DNA from: Bacteroidales bacterium
GTDB taxonomy: Bacteria; Bacteroidota; Bacteroidia; Bacteroidales; FEN-979
Length of the DNA: 6,037 nt
Direction of reading: 5' to 3'
Assembly (NCBI GenBank): GCA_016926765.1
Contig: JAFGNY010000140.1
Location: 1-6,037 of the forward strand
Positions 1-6,037 of the stretch are shown here, one piece after another (position 1 is the first letter of the stretch; the number at the start of each line of letters is the position of its first letter). The translations under genes were made by a program, and so were the position numbers. The notes below the pieces were generated by a model. That model was not told the origin of the DNA. It saw only the letters and a list, made by a program, of their open reading frames with translations, and did not search any database.

Positions 1-2
1 AA

Positions 3-1793
3 GAGCAGATGGAGAATCTGCAGATCCCGGATGGTTTTAATTTTAACTCAACAACTCAAGCAACCATTGAAGTCATCATGCCTTTTACGGTAGATTATAC
101 GAGCCTTCGCAGCCGGGTGGATATTTTAACAGCTCCTGAATCTGACGGTGGCGTACTGTTGAGTTCCGGTTCGGTCGACGTAGCAGGGCGGTATACAGCC
201 ACTCTGACCATTCCGGATTTTACTGAGGAGGTATTTGTCAACACCAGTTTTGGATCAGCCTGGGTTTCTGTCAATGGAACAAAATCAACCACAGGCATCC
301 TCGAAGGAGGAGTGAATTTTGGGGATGGATACGACACACTTCCGCCCCGGGACACCACTGATCTGATGAAATCATTTTATTCCTCAACGGGGATTAGGGG
401 AAGAGTAGTGCCCAATGCGCTGCTTCTGGACAACCTGATCACGAATGGCACCTTTGATCAGAATGATTTTGTCCAGTTCACTGATTGGGACTCTCCCATG
501 TCCCTGAATCAGAAATGGTACTATACCAGCAGTTTTCAAACTGCATTCAGCCGTTACAATGATAATGGGAACTATTGTGCCAGGGTTACCGTGCCTTCGG
601 GATACTACCGTTCAGGTGGGATCGCACAATTGGTTGAAGCTGCACCGGGAGATGTGATTACCTTTTCAACGGACTTCAAGCACCTAAACGGATCTAATTA
701 TTCCAATAAAGCGTGGCTTTACCTCATACCCCGAAATGCTGCCGGAAACTACATCTCCGCCTGTTCCTATGAAATAGGGGAGGTTAACAACCAATCCTCC
801 TGGGACAATTATACCATGTCGATGACCATGCCGGCCGGGACGGTTTCGGTAGAAGTTCTTCTCTGGCAATGGGTGTTTGCAGGTCAGAATTTCTGGGATA
901 ATGTCGTCGTTACAGGTCCGGTTACTGATACTGACGGGGATGGCGTGAACGATGAAGAAGATGCTTATCCCAATGATGCCACAAGAGCTTATAATGTTTA
1001 CTATCCAACTTCCGGCACCTTCAATACGCTTGCCTTTGAGGACAACTGGCCTGCCAAAGCCGACTATGACTTCAACGACCTGGTGATCGATTACCAGTAC
1101 CAGCAGGTAACCAATGCTGACAATGAGCTCGTTGACCTCTATGGGAAATTTGTTATCCGTGCTATTGGCGCCAGTTTTGAAAATGGATTTGGATTTGAAA
1201 TGGAGGTAAATCCTTCACTGATCGATAATGTAACCGGGTTCTCACTGACGGAAGGCTATATAGCCCTGTTGGGGAATAACTCTGAATCGGGGCAGACCAA
1301 AGGAACGATTATTGTCACAGACAACGCTTTTACACAACTTCCACATCCTGGTGGCGGCACAGGGGTCAATACCACTCCGGGCGCTCCGTATGTCACACCC
1401 GACACGCTGGAAATCGCGATCTCCTTTACCCAGGCTGTCACGATTGCCCAGGCAGGATCACCTCCCTATAATCCATTTCTGATTGTAAATAAAATCCGTG
1501 GACGGGAGGTCCATTTACCTGATGACCCACCCACCAGTCTGGCAGATCCTCAATATTTCGGGATGGATGACGATGATTCAGATCCATTGACAGGAAAATA
1601 TTACAAGACAGCAACCAATCTTCCCTGGGCGTTGAACATCCCATATGAGTTTGCTTATCCCAAAGAAGAAGCAGTCATCATTCAGGCATACCTCTTTTTT
1701 GCAGACTGGGCAGAGAGCGCGGGGGCATCTCATTCAAACTGGTACCTTGATGTGTCAGGTAACAGGGATAGTCAGTTCATTTATGCTCCCTGA
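3..1793 (+). CDS. LruC domain-containing surface protein, 5'-partial
   Basis: This is a large exported protein of the LruC-domain family (C-terminal DUF4842-type region), common in Bacteroidota and of unknown biochemical function. The frame stays open to the window edge (Glu-Gln precede the Met at position 9), and the text begins directly in a folded domain without a signal peptide, so the true start lies upstream. Numbering from Met at 9: residues 3-105 form a beta-rich N-terminal domain opening with IPDGFNF; residues about 142-305 look like a jelly-roll carbohydrate-binding-type module (NGTFD at its start, FWDNVVV at its end); residues 307-318 are an acidic DTDGDG loop of the calcium-binding thrombospondin-3/dockerin-like kind; residues about 330-594 are the LruC/DUF4842 region, with DYDFNDLVIDY near its start, then NPFLIVN, EVHLPDDPP and LPWALNIP. 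The C-terminus ends at IYAP with no sortase-like or type IX secretion tail. Family members are often lipoproteins, which cannot be tested here. Family call is secure; role is not. Confidence 0.9.
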   Translation, partial: EQMENLQIPDGFNFNSTTQATIEVIMPFTVDYTSLRSRVDILTAPESDGGVLLSSGSVDVAGRYTATLTIPDFTEEVFVNTSFGSAWVSVNGTKSTTGILEGGVNFGDGYDTLPPRDTTDLMKSFYSSTGIRGRVVPNALLLDNLITNGTFDQNDFVQFTDWDSPMSLNQKWYYTSSFQTAFSRYNDNGNYCARVTVPSGYYRSGGIAQLVEAAPGDVITFSTDFKHLNGSNYSNKAWLYLIPRNAAGNYISACSYEIGEVNNQSSWDNYTMSMTMPAGTVSVEVLLWQWVFAGQNFWDNVVVTGPVTDTDGDGVNDEEDAYPNDATRAYNVYYPTSGTFNTLAFEDNWPAKADYDFNDLVIDYQYQQVTNADNELVDLYGKFVIRAIGASFENGFGFEMEVNPSLIDNVTGFSLTEGYIALLGNNSESGQTKGTIIVTDNAFTQLPHPGGGTGVNTTPGAPYVTPDTLEIAISFTQAVTIAQAGSPPYNPFLIVNKIRGREVHLPDDPPTSLADPQYFGMDDDDSDPLTGKYYKTATNLPWALNIPYEFAYPKEEAVIIQAYLFFADWAESAGASHSNWYLDVSGNRDSQFIYAP

Positions 1794-1813
1794 TTGGCTT
1801 TTAAATCCCGGCA

Positions 1814-2749
1814 TCAATACAGCTTACTTCGTTTTACGAGATACGGCAGCAGCACCTGCTCAAAACCCCTGTTGATATCGGCTTCCACCAGATCGATGCG
1901 GTACTGGCCACACTTCAGTTTCAGATCCTCTTTGAATCTGGCAACAGACTCAAGGTACCGACGCTTCACCTCTGCCGGAAAAAGCTTAACCTGTTGCCCG
2001 GTTTCCAGATCGATAAACCGGTAAGGCCGGTTGTCAAACGAGAAATCCAGTTCCTTCGACTTGTCTGTTACATGAAAGAGAACAACCTCATGCCGGTTGT
2101 GTCTCAGATGCTGTAGCGCAGCAAATAACTCATCAGGATTCCCCGAATTCTCAAACATATCGCTGAACAGGATCACCAACGAACGTTTGTGGATCCGTTC
2201 CGCCAGTTCATGGAGCGTTTCTGCCACAGCAGTTTTCTTTCTGGTATCGGCAGAAATGGGATGGATCAGCTTTTCAAGTTCAGAGAAGAGGTACTTGTGA
2301 TGGATCGTGCTCGATTTGGATTGTGTATGGAGTTCGATCTGATCGGAAAAGATACTGATCCCGGCTGCATCGCGTTGTTTCCGGAATAGATGGATCAGGG
2401 CAGCGCTGACATAGACTGAAAAGGTGATCTTGTTGGGACGATCAATATCAGGATTTTCAAGAACGGGGTAATACATCGAGGAGGAGTTGTCGATCAGGAT
2501 CTGACAACGCAGGTTGGTCTCTTCCTCGTAACGTTTGACGTAAAGCCTGTCGGTACGTCCAAAGAGTTTCCAGTCAATATTCCTGATCGATTCCCCGGAA
2601 TTATACAACCGGTGTTCTGCAAACTCAACCGAAAACCCGTGAAAAGGACTTTTATGCAACCCGGTGATAAACCCTTCCACCACCTGGCGGGCCAGGAATT
2701 CAAGGGAACTGAATTGCTCCAGGCGTGAGGTATCAATAGGGGGAGGCAT
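1814..2749 (-). CDS. DUF58 domain-containing (vWA-like) protein
   Basis: This is a soluble 311-residue protein of the DUF58 family with a von Willebrand A-like fold. I see the DUF58 signature GESIRNIDWK at residues 52-61 followed by RYEEE at 73-77, then a MIDAS metal site DNSSS (Asp87, Ser89, Ser91) and a second MIDAS Asp (Asp197) in VILFSD. No signal peptide or membrane segment is visible, so it is probably cytoplasmic. Family members usually sit beside MoxR-type AAA+ ATPases and are thought to act with them as co-chaperone-like or maturation factors; no such ATPase is visible here. I chose ATG at 2749; an in-frame TTG at 2758 would add three residues (MPT), but the ATG fits the family start better. 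It lies 61 bp after trxA on the same strand, so co-transcription is plausible, and its stop codon is 20 bp from that of the convergent LruC gene. The biological role is not established. Confidence 0.92.
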   Translation of the reverse strand: MPPPIDTSRLEQFSSLEFLARQVVEGFITGLHKSPFHGFSVEFAEHRLYNSGESIRNIDWKLFGRTDRLYVKRYEEETNLRCQILIDNSSSMYYPVLENPDIDRPNKITFSVYVSAALIHLFRKQRDAAGISIFSDQIELHTQSKSSTIHHKYLFSELEKLIHPISADTRKKTAVAETLHELAERIHKRSLVILFSDMFENSGNPDELFAALQHLRHNRHEVVLFHVTDKSKELDFSFDNRPYRFIDLETGQQVKLFPAEVKRRYLESVARFKEDLKLKCGQYRIDLVEADINRGFEQVLLPYLVKRSKLY

Positions 2750-2759
2750 GGTTGGCAAA

Positions 2760-2805
2760 GACCCCTCCCTGCCCTCCCCTTCGAGGGGAGGGTTTAGGTG
2801 GGGTC
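2760..2805. repeat. GC-rich imperfect palindrome between trxA and the DUF58 gene
   Basis: The core is a perfect 9-bp inverted repeat (2772-2780 with 2784-2792) around a TCG loop. An outer 6-bp arm (GACCCC at 2760-2765 with GGGGTC at 2800-2805) extends it into a long, interrupted hairpin that fills most of the 61-bp gap. The strand bias (C/T-rich left half, G-rich right half) differs sharply from the flanking genes. It resembles short palindromes found scattered between genes in Bacteroidota genomes; that resemblance is from memory. In the trxA to DUF58 reading direction it is followed by CTTTGCC, not a T-run, so it is a poor intrinsic terminator. It may stabilise or process the mRNA, or be a non-functional dispersed repeat. 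Confidence 0.75.
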
Positions 2806-2810
2806 ATCGA

Positions 2811-3128
2811 TTATAAATATTTTTCAATCATCCCTTTATAGGTCGCTTTGGGCACAGCGCCTATTTGCTTGTCAACAACCTCTCCCTTTTTGAAAAAGAG
2901 AACGGTTGGGATATTTCTGACGCGATAGGCTGCGGTTGTTGCGGGATTCTCGTCTACATTCAATTCTCCGGCAATAATCCGGCCATCATATTCTTCGGCC
3001 AGTTCATGGATGATTGGTCCAACCATCCGGCAAGGGCCACACCATTCGGCAGTAAGGTCTACGACAGCTAATTTCTCAGCTTTGATGACTTTTTCATCAA
3101 AATTGGCATCGGTGAAAGATTCAAACAT
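2811..3128 (-). CDS. trxA: Thioredoxin
   Basis: This is a complete 105-residue cytosolic thioredoxin, which reduces protein disulfides using electrons from thioredoxin reductase. The active site WCGPC is at residues 29-33 (catalytic Cys30 and Cys33), with the buried acidic Asp24, the cis-proline loop IPT at 73-75 (Pro74) and the conserved Gly82 and Gly90. Length matches classical TrxA (105-110 residues), and there is no signal peptide or extra domain, which argues against a periplasmic TlpA/ResA-type protein. The start is ATG at 3128; the bases before it are A-rich with no Shine-Dalgarno motif, as is usual in Bacteroidota. It follows dnaE on the same strand after a 95-bp gap that carries its own candidate promoter, and precedes the DUF58 gene. 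Genomes often carry several trxA paralogues, so whether this is the main one is unknown. Confidence 0.97.
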   Translation of the reverse strand: MFESFTDANFDEKVIKAEKLAVVDLTAEWCGPCRMVGPIIHELAEEYDGRIIAGELNVDENPATTAAYRVRNIPTVLFFKKGEVVDKQIGAVPKATYKGMIEKYL

Positions 3129-3135
3129 ACGTTTT

Positions 3136-3168
3136 AATTTACGATTAATTCGATTTACGAATTACGGT
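3136..3168. repeat. Short degenerate A/T-rich repeat tract upstream of trxA
   Basis: Read on the minus strand, this stretch contains repeated CGTAATT, CGTAAAT and CGTAAAT-like words. On the plus strand TTTACGA occurs twice, 16 nt apart (3138-3144 and 3154-3160), followed by ATTACG at 3161-3166. It also contains a 6-bp inverted repeat, AATTCG (3147-3152) with CGAATT (3158-3163). It would lie in the trxA 5' untranslated region, ending about 7 nt before the ATG. Similar CGTAAWT-type tracts occur between genes of Bacteroidota (from memory). A function in translation or transcription is possible but not shown. Confidence 0.5.
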
Positions 3169-3211
3169 TGATACTAGATTTAATGCTTGGGTTAAATGTT
3201 CATTCGGATTG

Positions 3212-3219
3212 CAAAGTTA
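3212..3219 (-). promoter_or_regulatory. Candidate Bacteroidota -7 promoter box for trxA
   Basis: On the minus strand this reads TAACTTTG, an exact match to the Bacteroidota sigma-ABfr -7 consensus TAnnTTTG. It is followed by C, and sits five bases after the dnaE stop codon and about 84 bp upstream of the trxA ATG. No clear TTG is seen at the expected -33 distance (the nearest is 27 bp away), but that element is weakly conserved. Transcription from here would give trxA, and perhaps the DUF58 gene, expression independent of dnaE. Confidence 0.55.
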
Positions 3220-3223
3220 CAGG

Positions 3224-6037
3224 TTATTCCTGAGATACGCGCACCTCAAAATCATCGGAATCAGCTACCTGATCCATCACATCTTTCGGGTTCACCTTGA
3301 ATTTCCTTGAAGGCAGATCAACAGCAAGATCGTCATCCTGATCGTAAAGGCGGATCCTCAGATTGCATTTCCCTTTGTTCTTCCTGGCCAGGTTGACTAT
3401 TTTTTCATTCAGCTCTTCGTTCAGGTCATTCAGTTTGATGGTGACAAACAGATTTTTGGCAAATTTTTCCATGACCTCGTTCAGCAACATCATCCCCGTC
3501 ACCTTCACCCTTAGTTGATCCGGAGCATCGAAACGTGGCTCGATACGGGCTTTGATGTGGACATAGGTGCCTTCATCAAGCAGGTGTTTCCATTTTAAAA
3601 ACTCTTCTGAATACAGGAAAAGATTCAGTGAGTCGAGGTAATCCTCCACCGTGAACGTAGCATAAGGTTTTCCGTTCTTTCCGGTCTTTTGAGCGGAGGT
3701 GATGATAATACCGGCAAACGAGACATCCTTATTACGGAATTCCTGCATATCGGCTTTCAGCTTCTCCAGGGTAACTGAACAGAAGCTCTGCATCTCCACC
3801 TTGTAATCATCCAGGGGGTGCCCGGTCATGTAAAAACCGGTGATCTCTTTTTCCTGCTTTAGTTGCTCAATCCTTGACCAGGGCTGACATTCGGGAAGTT
3901 GAAGTTCCGTCATCTCGATCTCTTCATCTTCTCCGAAAAGTGACTGTTGTGAAGAATTCTTGCGGGCAGTGTAATCGGCAGCATGACGCATTACCTTCTC
4001 AAGAAAGGTACTCTCTTCACCTGGTTCCTGAAAAAAATACTGAGCACGGTGTGTATTCTCAAAGCCATCAAACGCACCGGCTTTGGCGAGCGCTTCCAGG
4101 CAACGTTTATTGACCGTATGGGAAGTTACCCGGGTGGTTAAGTCAATGATGCAGGTAAAGGGTCCGTTCCTGGTACGCTCTTCGATGATACTTTGAACCG
4201 CTGACTCTCCAACATTCTTAATTCCCGCCATGCCGAAGCGGATCTCTCCTTTTTTATTCACGGTAAACTTTAGTTCACTCTCGTTCACATCAGGGCCAAG
4301 TACCGAAAGATGCATCCGTTTACACTCTTCAATAAATAACGTGATCTCTTTCAGATCGGTCAGGTTCCTGCTCAGAACGGCCGCCATGAATTCAGCCGGA
4401 TAATGGGCTTTCAGATAGGCCATCCGGTAGGCTACATAGGCATAGCAGGTACTGTGGGACTTATTGAAAGCATAATTGGCAAAGGCTTCCCAATCCTTCC
4501 ATATTTTGATTACTACTTTTTCATCGTGACCATTCTTCTTGCATCCTTCAACAAACTTAGGTTTTAACTCGTTCATCATCGACTCGATCTTCTTCCCCAT
4601 CGCCTTCCTTAACGAGTCGGCCTCCCCTTTGGTAAAACCTGCCAGCAACTGGCTCAGCAGCATGACCTGTTCCTGATATACAGTAATTCCGTATGTGTCT
4701 TTCAGATAGGTCTCCATCTCAGGGATGTCGTAGGAGATCTTTTCCCTTCCGTGTTTCCTGTTGATAAAGCTCGGAATGTACTCCATCGGCCCGGGCCGGT
4801 AGAGGGCATTCATGGCAATCAGGTCTTCGATCTTGTTGGGTTTCAGTTCACGGAGATACTTCTTCATCCCGTCCGACTCAAACTGGAATATTCCGGTGGT
4901 TCTTCTCTGGCTAAAGAGCTTATACGTGAGTTCATCATCCAGCGGGATGGATTCAATATCGATTGTAATGCCTTTGGAGTTCTTCACATTCCTGACTGCA
5001 TCACTGATGATGGCCAGAGTTTTTAGTCCAAGAAAATCCATCTTGAGCATGCCAACCTTTTCAATATGATCTCCATCATACTGTGTAACGAGCAATTGGG
5101 ATTCTTTTGAAATGGTGATCGGGACATGTTCAATCAAGCTGTTTTTCCCGATGATAATTCCGCAGGCATGTAAACCTGTCTGACGGATAGATCCTTCCAG
5201 TGTCTCAGCATACCGAAGGGTTTCCGCTACAAGTTTATTGGATGAAGCTCTCAGGGCTTTGAGTTCGGGAACCTCTTCATAGGCTTGTTTGAGTGTGATT
5301 CCCTGGCGGGAAGGGATCAGTTTGGTGATACGGTTGACTTCATCCAGCGGCATTTCGTGAACCCTGGCCACATCGCGGATCGCCCCTTTGGCAGCCATGG
5401 TACCAAATGTGATGATTTGTGCTACCTTATCCATTCCATACTTCTCCACCACCCATTTAAGTACCTTTTCCCGTCCGTCTTCATCAAAATCAATATCAAT
5501 ATCCGGCATGGAGATCCGGTCGGGATTAAGAAAACGCTCAAACAGGAGGTTGTAGAGTAATGGGTCCACATCGGTAATCCGGATGCAGTAAGCGACAACA
5601 GAACCAGCTGCGGATCCCCGTCCCGGACCAACGGATACACCCATCTCCCTTGCTGCATCCAGCAAGTCTTCTATGATTAAAAAATATCCCGGATAACCCA
5701 TTTTTTTAATCGTCTCCAGCTCGAAATCAATTCGCTCCCTGATCTCGCCGGTGATCACGCTATACCTTCTGGCAGCCCCTTCGTAGGTTCGGTGGCGCAG
5801 GTAGGCATCGGCATCAGCGAAACCTTCAGGGATCTTGAAATCGGGCATCACGAGATCGCGGTTCAGCGAGAATGTTTCGACCTTCTCAACGATCTCTATG
5901 GTATTGTCAAGCGCTTCAGGAATATCGGCGAACAGGGCATTCATCTCCTCTTTCGACTTAAACCATTCCTGCCCCGTATACCTCAGCCGGTTGGTATCTG
6001 TAATCACCTTGCCGGTGTTGATGCAAAGGAGGCGATC
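3224..6037 (-). CDS. dnaE: DNA polymerase III alpha subunit, 5'-partial
   Basis: This is the catalytic subunit of the replicative polymerase, family C. The frame is open to the window edge (ten codons before a GTG at 6007), so GTG is internal and roughly 300 N-terminal residues, including most of the PHP domain, are missing; 937 residues are visible. Numbering from the first visible codon: the palm has GPGRGSAAGS (137-146) and PDIDIDFDEDG, whose Asp179 and Asp181 match catalytic Asp401/Asp403 of E. coli; the third, Asp334, lies in KMDFLGLKT. Then come fingers motifs (TGIFQFESDGM, YRPGPMEYIP, YAFNKSHS), a helix-hairpin-helix (GMAGIKNVG, about 602-610), the clamp-binding motif QQSLF (697-701), an OB fold (about 771-850) and the C-terminal domain. 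It lacks the exonuclease insertion of PolC, so it is DnaE. There is no intein or frameshift in the visible part. trxA follows on the same strand. Confidence 0.97.
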   Translation of the reverse strand, partial: DRLLCINTGKVITDTNRLRYTGQEWFKSKEEMNALFADIPEALDNTIEIVEKVETFSLNRDLVMPDFKIPEGFADADAYLRHRTYEGAARRYSVITGEIRERIDFELETIKKMGYPGYFLIIEDLLDAAREMGVSVGPGRGSAAGSVVAYCIRITDVDPLLYNLLFERFLNPDRISMPDIDIDFDEDGREKVLKWVVEKYGMDKVAQIITFGTMAAKGAIRDVARVHEMPLDEVNRITKLIPSRQGITLKQAYEEVPELKALRASSNKLVAETLRYAETLEGSIRQTGLHACGIIIGKNSLIEHVPITISKESQLLVTQYDGDHIEKVGMLKMDFLGLKTLAIISDAVRNVKNSKGITIDIESIPLDDELTYKLFSQRRTTGIFQFESDGMKKYLRELKPNKIEDLIAMNALYRPGPMEYIPSFINRKHGREKISYDIPEMETYLKDTYGITVYQEQVMLLSQLLAGFTKGEADSLRKAMGKKIESMMNELKPKFVEGCKKNGHDEKVVIKIWKDWEAFANYAFNKSHSTCYAYVAYRMAYLKAHYPAEFMAAVLSRNLTDLKEITLFIEECKRMHLSVLGPDVNESELKFTVNKKGEIRFGMAGIKNVGESAVQSIIEERTRNGPFTCIIDLTTRVTSHTVNKRCLEALAKAGAFDGFENTHRAQYFFQEPGEESTFLEKVMRHAADYTARKNSSQQSLFGEDEEIEMTELQLPECQPWSRIEQLKQEKEITGFYMTGHPLDDYKVEMQSFCSVTLEKLKADMQEFRNKDVSFAGIIITSAQKTGKNGKPYATFTVEDYLDSLNLFLYSEEFLKWKHLLDEGTYVHIKARIEPRFDAPDQLRVKVTGMMLLNEVMEKFAKNLFVTIKLNDLNEELNEKIVNLARKNKGKCNLRIRLYDQDDDLAVDLPSRKFKVNPKDVMDQVADSDDFEVRVSQE

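Noticed and set aside
95..1644. Three or four minus-strand open frames of 61-87 codons opposite the LruC gene
   Set aside because: They are low-complexity shadows of a well-conserved plus-strand coding frame and show no recognisable domain.
1791..1816. Weak stem TGAT..GC with GC..ATCA across the convergent stop codons as a bidirectional terminator
   Set aside because: Only six base pairs with a 2-nt bulge and a 12-nt loop, and no T-run on either side.
1645..2389. Plus-strand open frames of 66-76 codons overlapping the LruC 3' end and the DUF58 gene
   Set aside because: They lie in other frames or antisense to clear protein families and their translations resemble nothing; no promoter or start context supports them.
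2760..2805. The palindrome as an intrinsic terminator after trxA
   Set aside because: In the minus-strand direction it is followed by CTTTGCC instead of a run of T residues.
3874..5658. Open frames of 78-91 codons on both strands inside dnaE
   Set aside because: dnaE is uninterrupted and conserved across this region, so these are frame shadows.
6005..6007. GTG as the dnaE start codon
   Set aside because: Ten upstream in-frame codons (DRLLCINTGK) match the DnaE family and the PHP domain would be missing, so the gene is cut by the window edge and not truncated.
3224..6037. Possible intein in dnaE
   Set aside because: Family C motifs follow each other at normal spacing and no Cys/Ser-flanked splicing or homing endonuclease blocks are seen in the visible part.
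1..6037. A new defence, mobile or RNA-based system
   Set aside because: All four genes belong to known families with intact motifs, gaps are short, and there are no arrays, transposases, integrase sites or long non-coding stretches over 300 bp.

Overview
The window looks like ordinary chromosome from a member of the Bacteroidota. Four things point there: an LruC-domain surface protein, a DUF58 protein of the type common in that phylum, a Bacteroidota-style -7 promoter box (TAnnTTTG), and start codons preceded by A-rich sequence rather than a Shine-Dalgarno motif. Order or genus cannot be set from the sequence alone; an uncultivated Bacteroidales-like lineage is a guess.

Layout. Positions 3-1793 (+) hold the 3' part of a gene for a large exported LruC-domain protein; its 5' end, with the expected signal peptide, lies before the window. 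It converges on a minus-strand block, with only 20 bp between the two stop codons. In transcription order that block is dnaE (replicative DNA polymerase III alpha subunit, 6037-3224, N-terminal part cut off by the window edge), a 95-bp gap with a promoter box and a short A/T-rich repeat tract, trxA (thioredoxin, 3128-2811), a 61-bp gap filled by a GC-rich 46-nt imperfect palindrome, and a DUF58/vWA-like gene (2749-1814).

How the genes relate. dnaE is replication, trxA is cytosolic thiol-disulfide redox, and the DUF58 protein is a soluble MIDAS-containing protein of unsettled function. trxA and the DUF58 gene could share a transcript started just after the dnaE stop codon, or be read through from dnaE. 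The LruC protein belongs to the cell envelope or exterior and is not obviously linked to the block. No RNA genes, CRISPR, insertion sequences, inteins or phage genes are visible, and I see no convincing sign of an undescribed system. The most interesting items are the two intergenic repeat structures, the carbohydrate-binding-like module inside the LruC protein, and a DUF58 gene without a visible MoxR ATPase partner.
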